Assembly: GCA_012861695.1 (NCBI GenBank)
Contig: JAAOOA010000486.1
Location: 1 to 64,000 of the forward strand
Length of the DNA stretch: 64,000 bases
Origin: Trematomus loennbergii
Lineage: Eukaryota; Chordata; Actinopteri; Perciformes; Nototheniidae
Reading direction: 5' to 3'
This document shows, in pieces, positions 1-11,810 of this stretch (its first letter is position 1; every line of letters starts with the position of its first letter). The translations under genes and the position numbers were made by a program. Under the pieces are notes generated by a model. It saw only the letters and a program-made list of their open reading frames with translations, had not been told where the DNA came from and ran no database searches.

Positions 1-430
1 TGGATAGATTTGCAAACGAAACTCTCTGGGGGGTCAAACGAGTCCGTGTAATCGCCGCTATAAACGATATTTCCTGAAAAATAACGATAGCCCCGCCTCT
101 CCTGCTCACTGCTGTAGCATGGCCAGTAGCTACTGTCAGTAGCTACTGCTAGTGCTACTGCTACTGACCATGCTACAGATGTTAGTGCAAAATCTACAGC
201 TCCTCTACCACAACCATCAGCAACAGTGACATGGAGAATAACATTAACTATTACATGTTGCTAAATCCACCGCGGGGCATAAACAGAAGGTAGCCATGGC
301 AACATTGCTGCGGGGCTGCTCCCGGGTCTTCTTCGCTGCTTTTGGTGTATTTTGGCGGAAGTTACAGCGCCACTTACAGTCCCGGCATATGTACTACAGC
401 GTTTCCAGCGGTCCTCGTTTGAACAGACAC
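1..430. repeat. interspersed repeat, copy of the family at 26478-27270
   Basis: The first 110 bases match the stretch starting at 26480 (both read 'tggatagat...ctctggggggtc...gccccgcctctcc'). Bases 290-415 match 27120-27240 ('cttcttcgctgctttt', then 'cggcatatgtact'). A short inverted repeat (ctgtagcatgg at 112-122 against ccatgctacag at 168-178) encloses imperfect 'agtagctactg' repeats. No coding sense is evident. It is probably one end of a DNA transposon whose other end lies outside the window. Confidence 0.5.
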
Positions 431-1903
431 GTTAAATGAACGAATGCATGTGAACGGAAGACTTTTTTGAAAGCGCATACTGTGCATAAACGCAAACGTT
501 CCCGTGTGCATATGGCCTGAATTGGAGAAAGCCAAGGGGGGCTGGCTGTTCCAGGATTTGCTGTTGACAAACTCGGCTGCAAGAGATGTCTGAGAGGGCA
601 ACTTGGAATCACTGGAGACACTGCAGGAAGACGTCACCTTTGGAAGGACACACTGCTCTGAGGATCCACGCTGCGAGCTTCGACCACAAGGAGCTTGAAG
701 AATGGAGTTCGTATGGAAGGAATGGAGCCCATTCAGGCAGATGGGGTCTGGCACAAGAGAGAGAGCAGTTGCTGTCTACTCCTCAAAGTCTGTCTGATAC
801 TGATGTCCTTGTGAGATCGAAGTCACATAAGGACCAACAGAAATTGATGAACCAATGTTCATAGGCCTCAGAGATATAAGAGGTTATGTGATTGGCAGAA
901 ACGGAAGACCTGGGAAATTGACTCTGATTCTCTGAAGTACTCCTTCATGACATTCCTTACAGGACAGATACACCCAGGAAATTCATTCTGGCTGTATCAT
1001 GGTTTGAGTTGTTTTTATTGTATCCACATCATTAGTGAGTATCTTTACTAAAATATGAGTTGTTTTACTATTATGTTAATTAGGAGGTCTATAATTAATT
1101 TAGAAAACATTATTATTAGAAATTATAAGCACACCATTTATAATTTAATGTTTTGAAACAACATACAGGTGGTTTTAAACAGAAAGTGAAGATGGTTGAG
1201 TGGAGAAAGTCAAAGTAATGTTGATAATGTAACTGAATGAGGTATTCCGAATGTTAACTTTATGAACTCATTTGGAGAAAAGAAAGTTTCCAGTTACAAT
1301 GTTGGTTAAGAGAATGTGTTATTTCTCCTAAAACAGGAAGTTTAAGATAAATATGAAAAGAAGGGGAAGAAATGTGAGATTTAAAGAGAAAAGTATGAAT
1401 GAAAGAGTATGTGTTTGCTATGTGAAAGTATGAAATGAATGAGATGATCTAATGGAAATAATTGGGCTATAACTCAATCTACATCTGACCGGTTAAGCAA
1501 GTTCAACACTAATACCTAAACATTTTGGATAACTGATTAATATGTTAAACAGCTTTAGAAAGCTTGAAGACATTTTTTGTGATGTTATTCCTTCGATAAA
1601 TGGTTACATCACAATTTGACCTAAAGGGTTTAAATACTATTCCAAAATGTTTGATTTTTGATAAGGTAGTATTTGATGTACTTATACTTTGTATTGTATT
1701 TTTAACAATGTATGGGAGTTTAACTCTAAAGTGCCAAACTAAGCATGTGTGAGGATGGAGAGTGACAGAGCATTTAGGTAACATAGAAATGGTGTGACAA
1801 CACAGACCTACCTGATGTGGAAAAACTTTTAGAACTGACAAATATACATGCCAATGTTAATTAGTCTTAAAGTTGATACCACAATTAGTGATTCAAATTA
1901 ATC
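431..1903. other. no recognised gene; AT-rich repeat-like DNA
   Basis: A plus-strand reading frame of 92 codons (586-864) resembles no family I know and has no supporting splice or start context. From 870 on the DNA is AT-rich and stop-dense, like the interior of the LTR element at 14992-20968. I see nothing else that can be named here. Confidence 0.4.
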
Positions 1904-2006
1904 AAAGGGGGGAATGTTAAGGAAATTGTGTGATCAAATGTATTAACATTGCTAAACTGTAAACTGTTTCTCTGAGTAGGTCAGATCTGGGAGTGACTTT
2001 AACTGT
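1904..2006 (+). mobile_element. possible polypurine tract and LTR start (truncated)
   Basis: The run 'aaaggggggaa' at 1904-1914 is directly followed by 'tgttaagg', closely resembling 'aaaaggagggaa' + 'tgttatg' at the 3' LTR border at 20968/20969. This may be the 3' end of a decayed relative of that LTR element, cut by the MITE that starts at 2007. A second LTR copy was not found, so the call is tentative. Confidence 0.3.
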
Positions 2007-2691
2007 AGCCGCGTTCACACCAAGTACTTTGCCGTATTTAGTGCCGGCACTCAGAGCCCCGGCGCTATGACCCAGGGCATTTAGTACAGATCGCGTTCAC
2101 ACCGGAGTACTTTTCCCTGAGGGAAGATTACGCAAATGAGCCGCTGACGTCACTTCTTCTTCTTCTGCTTTGGGTTTACTGGCAGGCAGCAAACCACTTC
2201 ACGGTGTATACTGCCACCCGGAGTCCCCGGCTGGAAGTCCCCGGAGTTGGGGACTGGCTTCAGTCGAAGCTGCTGGGACTCCCAGCAGCTTCTACTGAAG
2301 CCTTCAGAGGAAATCACCAGAACGCCGACACCTCCTCATCTCCACCGCTCCATGTTTTATTTTGTTTTGCCATTAGTTAGTCTCTCTGCGTTGGTGCGCT
2401 GGGCTAATGCTAATGCTGGCTAATGCTAATGCTAATAATGCTAATGCCAGGATAATAAAATGGCGGCTCTACAAAACATTTCAGAGTTGTACGGGGCGTG
2501 GTTTGCAATCCGCCCAGCCAATCAGAACTGGGGCACTTTTTCCCCCAGGAAAGTACCATCTCTCAGCAGGCACTAAAATGGGGGTAAAAGTTCCCGAGAT
2601 GAGTGCTCTTTTTGGTGTGAACGCAACATAAGGGGTACTAACGGAACTAACGTGAAAAGTACGGTGAAAGTATTCCGGTGTGAACGCGGCT
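2007..2691. mobile_element. MITE with 15-bp terminal inverted repeats
   Basis: The left end agccgcgttcacacc (2007-2021) is the exact reverse complement of the right end ggtgtgaacgcggct (2677-2691), and 'tgt' flanks both sides as a probable target duplication. Subterminal copies of the same motif occur near 2090 ('gcgttcacaccgg') and 2612 ('ggtgtgaacgc'). There is no transposase frame. The short target duplication fits a Harbinger-like family. Confidence 0.7.
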
Positions 2692-2699
2692 TGTATGTG

Positions 2700-3422
2700 T
2701 AAAACAGAGGTCGCCTCACGTCGCCTCACGTCGCCTCACGTCTCTGCGTCTTGGCCATGTGTCGCACTGGAACACACCGCAAAGACTTCAGCGACGGCCA
2801 AGTAGCTCGTACGAACTGCGCATGTGTGAGTGGCAATAACTCTCCTTACCAGCAGGCGGCGTAGTGTGTATTCGTCATTCAAAAGAGGCAACAACCGGAA
2901 GACAGACTGCGTGATACACCGAGAGAAGAAGAACAGACTGCGTGATATAAACAAACAACAAATAGCGTGTGCGTTCCATTTTCTCTCTTGTCCATCGAAA
3001 ACATGTTCAGTGCGGTACTGGTGGGAACAGCCCTTGGACTGTTGCTTGTGGAAGCAGATAGCAAGAGGCGAAGCGAACAATTAGGAGAAACCGCACTAAT
3101 GGGCCTTCTTATTAATCGTTTGTTTACGGCCCTCACTTCCGTTTCGCTTCTCATGCACTGATTCGCTAAGCTGAACAGCCAATCAGAGTGATTTCTTTGG
3201 CGCCAGCCTACCGATTCGGCGGCGGAAGGTGTCGGCACGGCCGAAAAGATATTATCATTATGTCAGTGGTCTAAATGGTCTTACAACAGTGCCGACAATA
3301 TTATCGTTTATCGCAATAATTTCCGGGAAAATGTATCGTCCAACAAAATTAATTATCGTGACAGGCCTATCGACGGACCGACATCTATCGACGGCCGACA
3401 TCGGCTTGGTGTGTAAGGGACT
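2700..3422. mobile_element. Harbinger-type MITE fragment, with a hAT-like remnant inside
   Basis: Same family as the complete copy at 30581-31497: shared blocks include 'gtgtcgcactggaa', 'agtgtgtattcgtcattcaa' and 'cctcacttccgtttcgcttc'. The right end 'ggcttggtgtgtaaggg' is kept and the left TIR is lost. At about 3240-3370 a tract with 'atcgtttatcgcaataattt' and 'atcgtgacaggccta' is a well-known dispersed fish repeat type. The readable frames here (2830-3238) are repeat sequence, not genes. Confidence 0.6.
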
Positions 3423-3689
3423 TTATTTGTAGGTCTTGAGTTTTGCCTACTGCCATAGGGCGACCACCTGGGCCAACATGTTGTGTTGTCATGTAAATAA
3501 TCGTTGCGGTTTCCCTTTAAGAGTGGCTGTAACAGAACAGGACACACTCTTTGGCGGAGGTGTCTGCTTGCAAACATAAAACCAAGATCTCAAAATACTT
3601 TATATAGATATTGTGTTTCTTTGGATATTTGCCTAACTCATCTTTTACTCTAAGACAGCAGCTGATTTTAAGTTGCTACGACAATACTG

Positions 3690-3945
3690 AAGACATCAAA
3701 ACTATGAAAGAACACATATGGAGAGGCCAAGAGTGAGCAAAGCTGTCATGAAGGCAAAAGGGGCTACTTTGAAGAATATCAAATATAAATCATGTTCTGG
3801 ATTTTTTAACACATTTTTGTTCACTAGATAATTCCATGTGTTCTTTCATAGTTTTGATGTCTTCAGTATTAATCTACAATGAATAAAATGAATAATAAAA
3901 ACCATTGAAAGAGAAGGTGTGAGAAACGTTTGACTGGTTCTGTTT
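3690..3945. mobile_element. Tc1/mariner-like MITE, left end missing
   Basis: Near-identical to 13660-13930. The central palindrome 'tgaagacatcaaaactatga' / 'tcatagttttgatgtcttca' and the outer 'ccattgaaagagaagg' are the hallmarks of a common teleost Tc1-like MITE. It sits in the same place, about 20 bp from the V-set exon, in units C and D, so it predates the duplication that made them. Confidence 0.65.
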
Positions 3946-3965
3946 TTACATTAAAAAAAACGTAC

Positions 3966-4164
3966 CAAAGAGTTCCAGCTTTATGGTGGTATTTAACGCC
4001 AGCTGTGGGATGAAACATCTGTATCTCCCGCCATCAGAGAGCTGCAGGTTTCTGATCCGGAGGAAAGGTTTGCGAGTTTCAGGCCGTCTGCGGACATCTC
4101 CGTCCTCCCAACGTACGACGGCATCGTCTGCGCCTCATCGGGGCCAAGGTGCCGGTGAACGTAC
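3966..4164 (-). pseudogene. unit D, V-set domain second-half exon (frameshifted)
   Basis: Read on the minus strand, the exon starts after an acceptor ending ctacag, encodes the C-terminal half of an Ig V-set domain and ends at a gtacgt donor after a codon split in phase 1. The motif around YVGRTEM, the GLKL strand and the distal 'DxGxYxC' type end (gggagatacagatgt = GRYRC) are visible. One C is missing from the CCC run in 'ctttcctccgg' compared with the 13959 and 58257 copies, which breaks the frame before the RNLQLSD segment. The first half of the domain lies 6.9 kb upstream at 11038-11179. The exon is either dead or carries a consensus error. Confidence 0.75.
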
Positions 4165-4299
4165 CTGTAGAAACCAAAATGCTAAGTTAGCCCCGTTTCT
4201 AAGTTTATTTATTATTTATATTTATAACCCTAACCCCACACACATTCAGGCCCGGTTCCAGAACAAAATGACTCAGGGTGCATCTGAGATTAGAGGGGT

Positions 4300-4680
4300 G
4301 CACCAGGGGCGTTTCACTGGACCTGGAAACATTCGGGGCTTAGCCCACAGCCCGCCAGAGATCTTCTTTTGGGGGTGCTGTGGGGTAGCTTGACGTTTCA
4401 TAGAGGGTGCTCAAACATTTAGGGTTTCCCATTAAGGTACCGGGCGCTACAGTGGAATGTTCTACTGCAACAATCCCCACACGCACAGTACACCTGCGAC
4501 TGTTGCAATGAAGGCTCGCTAATCAGCTCACAGCAAGTAAGCAGGGTAAGTATTATTTTTATAAGTGGATACCTCTCAACACCATATGAAACAGAACTGT
4601 AAACAGATTTACTTTATGGATATTTTACTAAAACTCTATTCTTGTTTTACTGTCATATAGTATTTCATTTTTAGTGAGTT
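4300..4680. mobile_element. truncated copy of the 1.03-kb hAT MITE family
   Basis: It shares 'aacattcggggcttagccca', 'caatgaaggctcg' and 'ctctattcttgttttactg' with the complete copies at 50127-51169 and 60306-61330. Only part of one half is present, and the copy is nested in the larger hAT element. Confidence 0.6.
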
Positions 4681-5424
4681 ACTCAGATGAGTACCAGAAC
4701 ACAGCGTTTGGTACTCTGGTACAGTTGTGGTGAAGGCATCTGAGTTATATTTTGACCTTATTTTTTATTCTTTATTTATTTGGGGTCACATTATATTAAA
4801 AGTACCGTTTTTCAAATCATATATTTTTAGAGACCCGAAACTGACAAATGAAATAGCAAACAAAATTTGTCAAAATAAAATAAAAAACGAAAAAGTACAC
4901 AGGGGTTGTTTGAAATGGCAAATGTCTACACATGTACATATGCATACATTTCAACATACATATATACATACAATACACATACACACATACATGTGTCCAT
5001 ACATACACACCTATACATATACATTCAATCGGTGTTATAGAAACACAGTCAAACAAGGGATGGTCGTCTTTGGGATATGTAAATTCTCCACTTTTTCCAT
5101 ATTTCCTCAATGTGTTTTCCTGAGCCTCATTGAGAAAGTGATTCTTTCCATAACATAGATTTCATGGATTTTGTCGTACCAGTTGCCAAGAGAAGGGATG
5201 TCCGCTTTGAGACATTTTCTAGTTATTACTTTTTTTGCTGCTACAGTAATCATTTCAAATAATTGTTTTGTTTTGAGGTTTGTGGGGATTGAATGTACGA
5301 GCCCAAATAGAAATTCGTCCCAGTTTAATGGGATTTTTTTTTTTCAATTTCTAAATTGCCCAAAACAAATGGTAGTGATGTGCTAACTGAGAACCACATT
5401 TCCTCCAGCAGCTGGATTTTGACC
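4681..5424. other. AT-rich filler with an imperfect (ACATA)n tract
   Basis: Bases 4925-5030 are an imperfect 'acatacacatac' simple repeat, which explains the readable frames on both strands here. No gene or named element was recognised in the rest. It is interior sequence of the surrounding hAT element. Confidence 0.4.
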
Positions 5425-5806
5425 TTAAAGGTAGGGTAGGTAAGTTTGAGAAACCGGCTCGAGATCGCTAGAATTTGAAAATACACAACCGGAGAAAATC
5501 TGCCACTCCTTACAGAGCCCCTCCTCCAACACACACGAACGCGCACATGACCTATGAGGGCACGAGATAAGTCTGTGCACAGATGGAAGGCTGACAGGCA
5601 GTAGGCCATCCAGTTATTTTAGCCTGGCCGGCTCAAGATTGGTCGTGCTTTTTACAGTACTACGGCTTCCACAGATATTTTTTAATGGATGTTTTGTCAA
5701 AGCACTTCAGATATTCATTGCTATCAGGATGTTAAGAGCATTCCATGGAATATAACAAGAAGTGTATCTCGAGCCGGTTTCTCAAACTTACCTACCCTAC
5801 CTTTAA
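5425..5806. mobile_element. piggyBac-type MITE with TTAA target
   Basis: Terminal inverted repeats of about 38 bp run inward from TTAA on both sides (left 'ttaaaggtagggtaggtaag', right its reverse complement). TTAA target choice is characteristic of piggyBac. It landed in the TTAA of a hAT MITE: the uninterrupted sequence 'gaccttaatcgaaatattc' is seen at 22923. Other copies are at 21903-22267 (inverted) and 13373-13450 (truncated). Confidence 0.8.
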
Positions 5807-6187
5807 TTGAAATATTCTGTTATTTTCAAAAGCTTTTTTAGTCTGATGCTTCGATTCATTTTAAACAGACCGTTCAACAAAAGGATACCCAAAATCTAAA
5901 TATTGGATTGTTCTTTCTTAGTAAGATCCCATGTTCATTACAAATGTGGTCTTACCTTGACTTGAAGATGAAGTCCATGCTCTCCTTCTGGACAACAATC
6001 TCTATTACTTTTTTGTAAAAGTCCTCCTTATCTTCCTCTAGTTTCAAAAGTCTAGTTTGTTGTTTGCGTCTACGTCTCTGCGTAGAATAACAGTAGCAAC
6101 AAGAACCTGTGGGCTCACGTGCGCCCCCTTCAGTGAGGCAGAGGTTATGGCTGCCTCCTCTGCCTCCCCTGACTGCACGTCGCTGCT
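5807..6187. mobile_element. right part of a hAT MITE (same family as 22850-23838)
   Basis: This matches 22925-23280 closely and ends in 'gactgcacgtcgctg', the right terminus of the complete copy. The minus-strand frame at 5952-6278 ends in a lysine/glutamate-rich stretch (KLEEDKEDFYKKV) that may be a transposase remnant, but I cannot assign it. The left end was not found. Confidence 0.55.
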
Positions 6188-6931
6188 GGGCAGGCTCTGT
6201 TTTGCAGGCCCCTGGCACTTGTGGGCCGCCGAGGGGTGGCGGGGTTTGGGGCGACGAAGACGGGGGCGAGGCGGGCAAAGCCGGTGTTGTGCCAAATTAT
6301 GCGTGAAATGCACCCCTTGTCACGGGAACGAGCATTGAAAATGAAACGTATAGTCCGCTATTCTATGTTGTCCCTCTCGATTTTTTGTGATTTTTGCAGT
6401 TTTTTAATGGTAATTTTCAGACTTATGCTGTGAGTCGTTTAGTGGTAGCTCATGTAGACTTGACTCTTGTGGTTAAACTTTTCGCTCCGTATTTTGATGG
6501 TTGGGTTGTCGAATCCTGGATTTTGCATTCCTTCGTCACTTCTTTTTCAGTACATTTGTTATTTAATATATGTTTATATTTAATTGTGACGTCCTGTCTG
6601 TATACTTGTGCTTGTGCTTTAAAATGTATTGTTTATTTTACATCAAGTACTTGAGGGTGGGATTAATAGAAACATTTTTATTTTGGGGGGTGCTTTTTAT
6701 GAACAGCCTGGTTGCCACGATATGCACCCCTTGCTATCTCTGACAATAAACGTGTCACATACATGAAACTTGCTCCATTTATTGGTACTAGTCCTACAAC
6801 TATACCCTCAAAAGTGCTTGAGGTAGGATTAATAGAAGCATCTTTTTCAGGGGGGGGGGGGGGGAATTCCACGGCTGGGGTGCATAATTTGGCACAACAC
6901 CGGCGAGTCGGGCGGGAGGACATTAGTGTCC
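6188..6931. other. transposon interior without recognised gene
   Basis: Between nested elements; contains 'ccggtgttgtgccaaattatg' near 6280 and the inverse 'cataatttggcacaacaccg' near 6882. This inverted pair about 600 bp apart suggests a further small TIR element spanning roughly 6270-6905. A run of G lies at 6850-6862. Short frames here carry no known domain. Confidence 0.4.
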
Positions 6932-8030
6932 CTCGTGTTAATTTCGTTGACTAAAACTATGACGAAATATGTTCGTCAACGACCTTTTTTTCCATGACGA
7001 AAACGAGACGATGACGAGACGGCACCGACGGCAGTAAACAATAACTAACGAAATCATCATGCAATATCGTTGACGAAAAGTGACGAGACGAAAATGTAGT
7101 ATACTAAATAAAAACTATGCCAAAATCTCTCTTTACTTTCATTGACGAAAAATGAGGAGACGAATATTATCAAAGATAACGTTACATCTCTGATAGTCCG
7201 TTTTTCTCCCAGCAGTTCAATTTCCGGTGCTGCGGCTGGGTGCAGCAGCTGTGTGTCTGTGCCGCGCGCGGCGGTACATTTGAAATACACCGGACAGCGG
7301 CACACTGTGAACTGTCAGAGACTCGGGTCTAACTCATGGTCTAACTAACCTTATTTAACAGAAATAAAATGGCAACAACAGGGATTGGGAGCAGTGGTCT
7401 GGTCGCGTTAACCGAATACCCCCCCGTCAGCGCGAGTGAGTGATAAATTGTGCACTCGACGGGTAATAATGGATTATGACGGAAATGTTACGATCCTGTC
7501 CGTCAAAATTACTGACAACGAAAAGCCACCAGTGCTTGGGAGAAAGAAACGATGTGATATTTGGGCCCATTTTCGCTACAATGAGGCTGAGAAAAAAGCG
7601 AATGCATTGTTTTATCAGCAGGGAAGCAATGTGGCCATACACAGGTGAAACACCACAAACCTGACCAGATACTCTCTGACTGCAAAGCTGCATTCTTAAT
7701 CATTCAACCTGTGGTTTTCATCAAATAAGGATAAGATATAATCTTATTGTGAAATAAGTTTGACTAAAATGACAAATGATTGGTTTTGGCTAGACTAGAC
7801 TAGTTTGACTGAAATGTTTCAATATAATCTGATGACTAAAAAAGACTCAACAGTTTTCATTGACAAAAAGTAGACTAAAATAATTAGTTTTCTTTGACTA
7901 AAATAGACTAAAATGCTCAGACTTTTAGTCGACTAAAACTTGACTAAATAAAAACAGGATGAAGGTAACTAAATAGGACTAAAACTAAAAGGAAATTTAA
8001 CACAGGACTAAGACTTAACTTAATTAACAC
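6932..8030. mobile_element. hAT-type element with an ORF relic, 8-bp TSD
   Basis: Target duplication tagtgtcc is perfect at 6924-6931 and 8031-8038, with inner ends 'gtgttaat' / 'attaacac'. A plus-strand frame at 7436-7648 contains RKKRCDIWAHFRYNEAEKK, which resembles the start of BED-finger-type proteins found in hAT elements (W..HF...). It stops after 70 codons with no zinc ligands seen, so it is a relic. The flanks are rich in 'gactaaaa' repeats. Confidence 0.7.
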
Positions 8031-8275
8031 TAGTGTCCACGACGGCGGCCGCGGGTTACGTAATGTCCCCATGATCTGAACTGTTACTATTACCTGCAGT
8101 AGATGCAGTGTTACTGGCGATTTTAACCATTTCTTATGTCCATGACTGCTGTGTTTTAGCACTTTGCAAATGACTAACGCGCAGCGGTACCGCACAGGTC
8201 ACGCGCACCTGATAACCAAATAAATGCAGCAGACAATGTTATTTAACCAATTACAATTTATTTGATTTTCAACTA

Positions 8276-8345
8276 TATTCTTCTTCTTCTTCTTCTTCTT
8301 CTTCTTATTATTATTACTACTACTATTATTATTATTGTTATTATA
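8276..8345. repeat. microsatellite (TTC)n then (TTA)n
   Basis: About nine 'ttc' units are followed by mixed 'tta/cta' units. Simple sequence inside the composite hAT element. Confidence 0.9.
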
Positions 8346-8488
8346 TTGTAATATTTTTCACTCCCTTCTCTTTTCAAGTGAGGGTGCAATGCACCCTTAT
8401 GCACCCCCGTAGAACCGGGCCTGCACACATTGGTAATTGATCGTTTCCAGCAGTTGTCACATGGGTGGGTTTATGGTATTTAGGCACC

Positions 8489-9432
8489 AGAGGCCTGTAC
8501 TACGAAGCTGGTTCAACATAACCTGGATATGTTTGAGTTAGCCGGTTGGCCTAATCCAAAACATATGCGCTCTCGCTAAACTGTACTACGACGCTGGTTA
8601 TCAAGTGGATCGCTCAAGCCAGCCGTGTCCTATCTAGTTAGGTGCGCGTTCACATGAAAGGGGTGGTATTTGGAGCATTCGACCAATCTCAAACACGGAC
8701 AAGCGTACTGACAGCGCAGCGTCATACTTCCTGAATGAAAAGTGAACTTTAATATTAGTCAAATATGAGGAAGTTAAACTTTAAACATCCATGACTTAAA
8801 CACTTTATCCAGGATAAAAGCCACATAGTTGCACCTGCAAGGTGAATACAGCTGGTAAAAGAAAAAGTGTTTGAATGCGTACATTAACAGGTTTATGAAA
8901 TCACTGCCCCGTCCAAGACACGATCTGACTTTAATTACATTTGACTCGAGTGTTTCGTCAACTTAATGTGTTGCTTAAAATAATACTTCTGCATACAGTA
9001 TGTGACACTGTGAGTGTTGCACGCCAGATACGGCTCAGCTGACTCAGATAAGGAGATATATGATACATTATGATGTGATATGATATGAATGATAATGGGA
9101 CACATCGACGTCTGCACTCACAGTGCCGTGGACTGTACTTAATGTTACTCTGATCCGGTTACTTATGTTGTGGCTAGGGCTGTCAGTCGATTAAAATATT
9201 TAATCGCGATTAATTGCAAATTAATCACATTTTTTATCTGTTCTAAATGTACCTTAGAGGGATATTTTTCAAGTTTTTAATACTCTTATCAACATATGAG
9301 TGGACAAATATGCTTTATATGTTTGTTTATTATCATTTGAACAATGACAAATATTCTCATGAATATTAAACACAACAATCTGAACATTACAAATATTCGC
9401 CTCAATTCAACCTGGAACCTCTCTCATACAAT

Positions 9433-9526
<94 letters not shown>

Positions 9527-10456
9527 TGCAGCTCAAGGCATATATGCTCGAACGTGTGCTGCCTGGACGCTGCAATCATGTTGCGCGCACTATCCGTGCT
9601 GAGTGTGCTGACTTTTCGTACAATGTCCCACTGTCTGGCTACCTGCATAAAGTCAAGTGCTCGGCGCAGTTGTCGGCGAAATGTCGCTCCTCTGTTTTCA
9701 TTGAAACAGCTCCTTATATCCGTTAGCGCAGCTAGCTAGCACCAGATGCTAACAACAACACGTAAGGTGTGCCTCGCTCGCGCCACACATACACACACCC
9801 TCCCGGTCCTCCCGATGGCCAGTCCGGGCCTGCCGGTGAGCGTGGAAGTGTGGTCTGCCACAAGCGGGCAGCAGGAGCGGGGCTGTCAGCATCAGCTTGT
9901 AGATGGTATTTTAAACTCGATGCGCTCTGAAACTACGGGCGGCCGAGCACAAAAAACACATGCGTTAATCGCGATAAAATAATTAGTGGCGTTAATTTCT
10001 TTTTGCGTTAACGCGTTATTAACGCGTTATTAACTTGACAGCCCTAGTTGTGGCAGATATTTAAGTAAGCTTTCTTAACGCTAATGTTATATAGTCAGAT
10101 TGCTCTGAAGATGGGAGGGGATATTCTATTCATTTTCACGTTCACACAGTCAGTTGATTTTTGCCGGCCGTCTTTCCTGCAACGGCAGTTTTTCTGTATT
10201 TCCTCTATCCTGTAATATGACTTGATCGCTTTAAACTCCGCACACGGAGCTCTGATTGGTCAGCAGGCGGTGCTTTCACTGAGTTGATCTCTTAGCCTGC
10301 AACCTAACCTCCTCCTCCGGAGGTTTGCCGCTCAGCATAAGTTACCATGGAGATCTAGCCCGCTAAAAAGAGAACCAGCGTCGTAGGACCGGAAAGCCAG
10401 AGTTTTCCTGAAGTCAGCCGGCTAAGCGAACATCCGGCTTCGTAGTACAGGCCTCT
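8489..10456. mobile_element. TIR element 'agaggcctgtactacgaagc', interrupted
   Basis: The left end agaggcctgtactacgaagc is the exact reverse complement of the right end ending at 10456. A truncated left end recurs at 33510 ('agaggcctgtacgacgaagc'). A younger hAT copy (9175-10046) splits it, leaving about 1.1 kb of its own sequence. No transposase frame was seen. Confidence 0.75.
9175..10046. mobile_element. hAT MITE with perfect 8-bp TSD and (GT)n core
   Basis: The ends are 'tagggctgtca' and 'tgacagcccta', with target duplication gttgtggc at 9167-9174 and 10047-10054. A (GT)n array of about 80 bp at 9438-9519 has expanded inside it; the copy at 28414-29005 has only a few GT units there. The readable frames (9344-9739, 9746-9982) are the array and its flanks, not genes. 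Confidence 0.85.
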
Positions 10457-10837
10457 GGTGTATGTGGAGGTTATATATGCACTTATGTAAATATATTAAC
10501 ATGTTCATTCAAATGCTCAACGTTTTACTGTGATATGTTCTTTCAACAGTTACTTTATCACTTTTTTTATTCTATTTTGTCTTTATTTTTACTCTGACCC
10601 TGTTGCTGCTATAAACGCCTGAATTTCGCCAAGGGGATAAATAAAGTTCCATCTTCTCTTATTTGAGTAGTATGGCCTTTGACCCCTAACCCATCACAGT
10701 CCACTCCCCCTGCTATTTATTACATGCTCACTTTATTATTTGCCCTAATTTGTTTGTTTGTTTGTTTGTTTGTTCACAGCATGTAAAGCGGCCTTGGGTC
10801 CCTTGAAAGGCGCTATAACAAATGTAATCTATTATTA

Positions 10838-10872
<35 letters not shown>

Positions 10873-11037
10873 GGTATGACAGCTTAGCTCTGAGATCTTT
10901 GGTTGACTGGATGCGTCTGTTTGGTTGTTGTTTGTTTATTTGCTTTATTAAATATCCTGAAACTTAAAAAAATATATATGATAAAACAACAAGCTATTGT
11001 GTACATTGTGTGCATTAATGGTAATATAGTACAGTAC
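10457..11037 (-). other. host intron sequence shared by units C and D
   Basis: This aligns with 21715-21785 plus 23847-24413 of unit C ('ctgaatttcgccaagg', 'gcggccttgggtcccttgaa', 'tctttggttgactggatgcg'). It is paralogous intron DNA just downstream of the first V-set half exon, plus a (TTA)n tract at 10833-10873. No exon was seen in it. Confidence 0.6.
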
Positions 11038-11179
11038 CTGTTTGGGTCCACAGGGATGTCGGGCCTCGACCACATCACCGCTACATTCTCCATGTTGATC
11101 TGAGGCTGCAAAACGCACGGCAGGATGACATCACCACCCAGAAGAGCCCTGATTGGCTCAGAGGAACCAATCAACCGAT
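11038..11179 (-). CDS. unit D, V-set domain first-half exon
   Basis: The exon runs from an acceptor (tttccacag) to a gtactg donor on the minus strand, phase 1 in and phase 2 out, 142 nt, with an open frame. The protein reads IGSSEPIRALLGGDVILPC, then the segment to VMWSRPDIPVDPNR. This gives the first V-set cysteine (B strand) and the C-strand tryptophan, as in MOG, butyrophilin and B7-type V domains. It should join 4164-3966. No leader exon specific to unit D was found, and upstream lies unit C's V-set half, so D may be the second domain of the C gene. Confidence 0.8.
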
Positions 11180-11239
11180 CTGTGGAAATATAGGGAGACA
11201 TTTACCAAATAACTGTATTTTTGTACATAATTTGTGCTA

Positions 11240-11810
<571 letters not shown>

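Larger units (their letters stand above)
4247..8423. mobile_element. composite hAT-type element, 4.2 kb, 8-bp TSD
   Basis: The ends 'caggcccggttc' and 'gaaccgggcctg' are inverted repeats, and the target duplication cacacatt is perfect (4239-4246 and 8424-8431). Unit C keeps the empty site near 14228 ('ccacacacattggtcattg'). The interior is a nest of other elements (listed separately) plus AT-rich filler. No intact transposase was found. Confidence 0.8.
4165..11037 (-). other. unit D intron splitting the V-set domain
   Basis: This 6.9-kb intron is bounded by an exact 8-bp direct repeat: minus-strand ACAGGTAC at 11041-11034 (donor side) and 4168-4161 (acceptor side), so both splice sites lie inside the repeat (AG/GT). 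Host intron sequence survives at 4165-4246, 8424-8488 and 10457-11037. The rest is transposons inserted later. Gene B has no intron here. Confidence 0.7.

Noticed and set aside
3240..3440. Short frames near 'gccgacatcggcttgg' as a gene end
   Set aside because: This is the terminal inverted repeat region of a Harbinger MITE.
5952..6278. 108-codon minus-strand frame ending in a Lys/Glu-rich helix
   Set aside because: Lies inside a hAT MITE; possibly a transposase scrap, but with no family signature I would not call it a gene.
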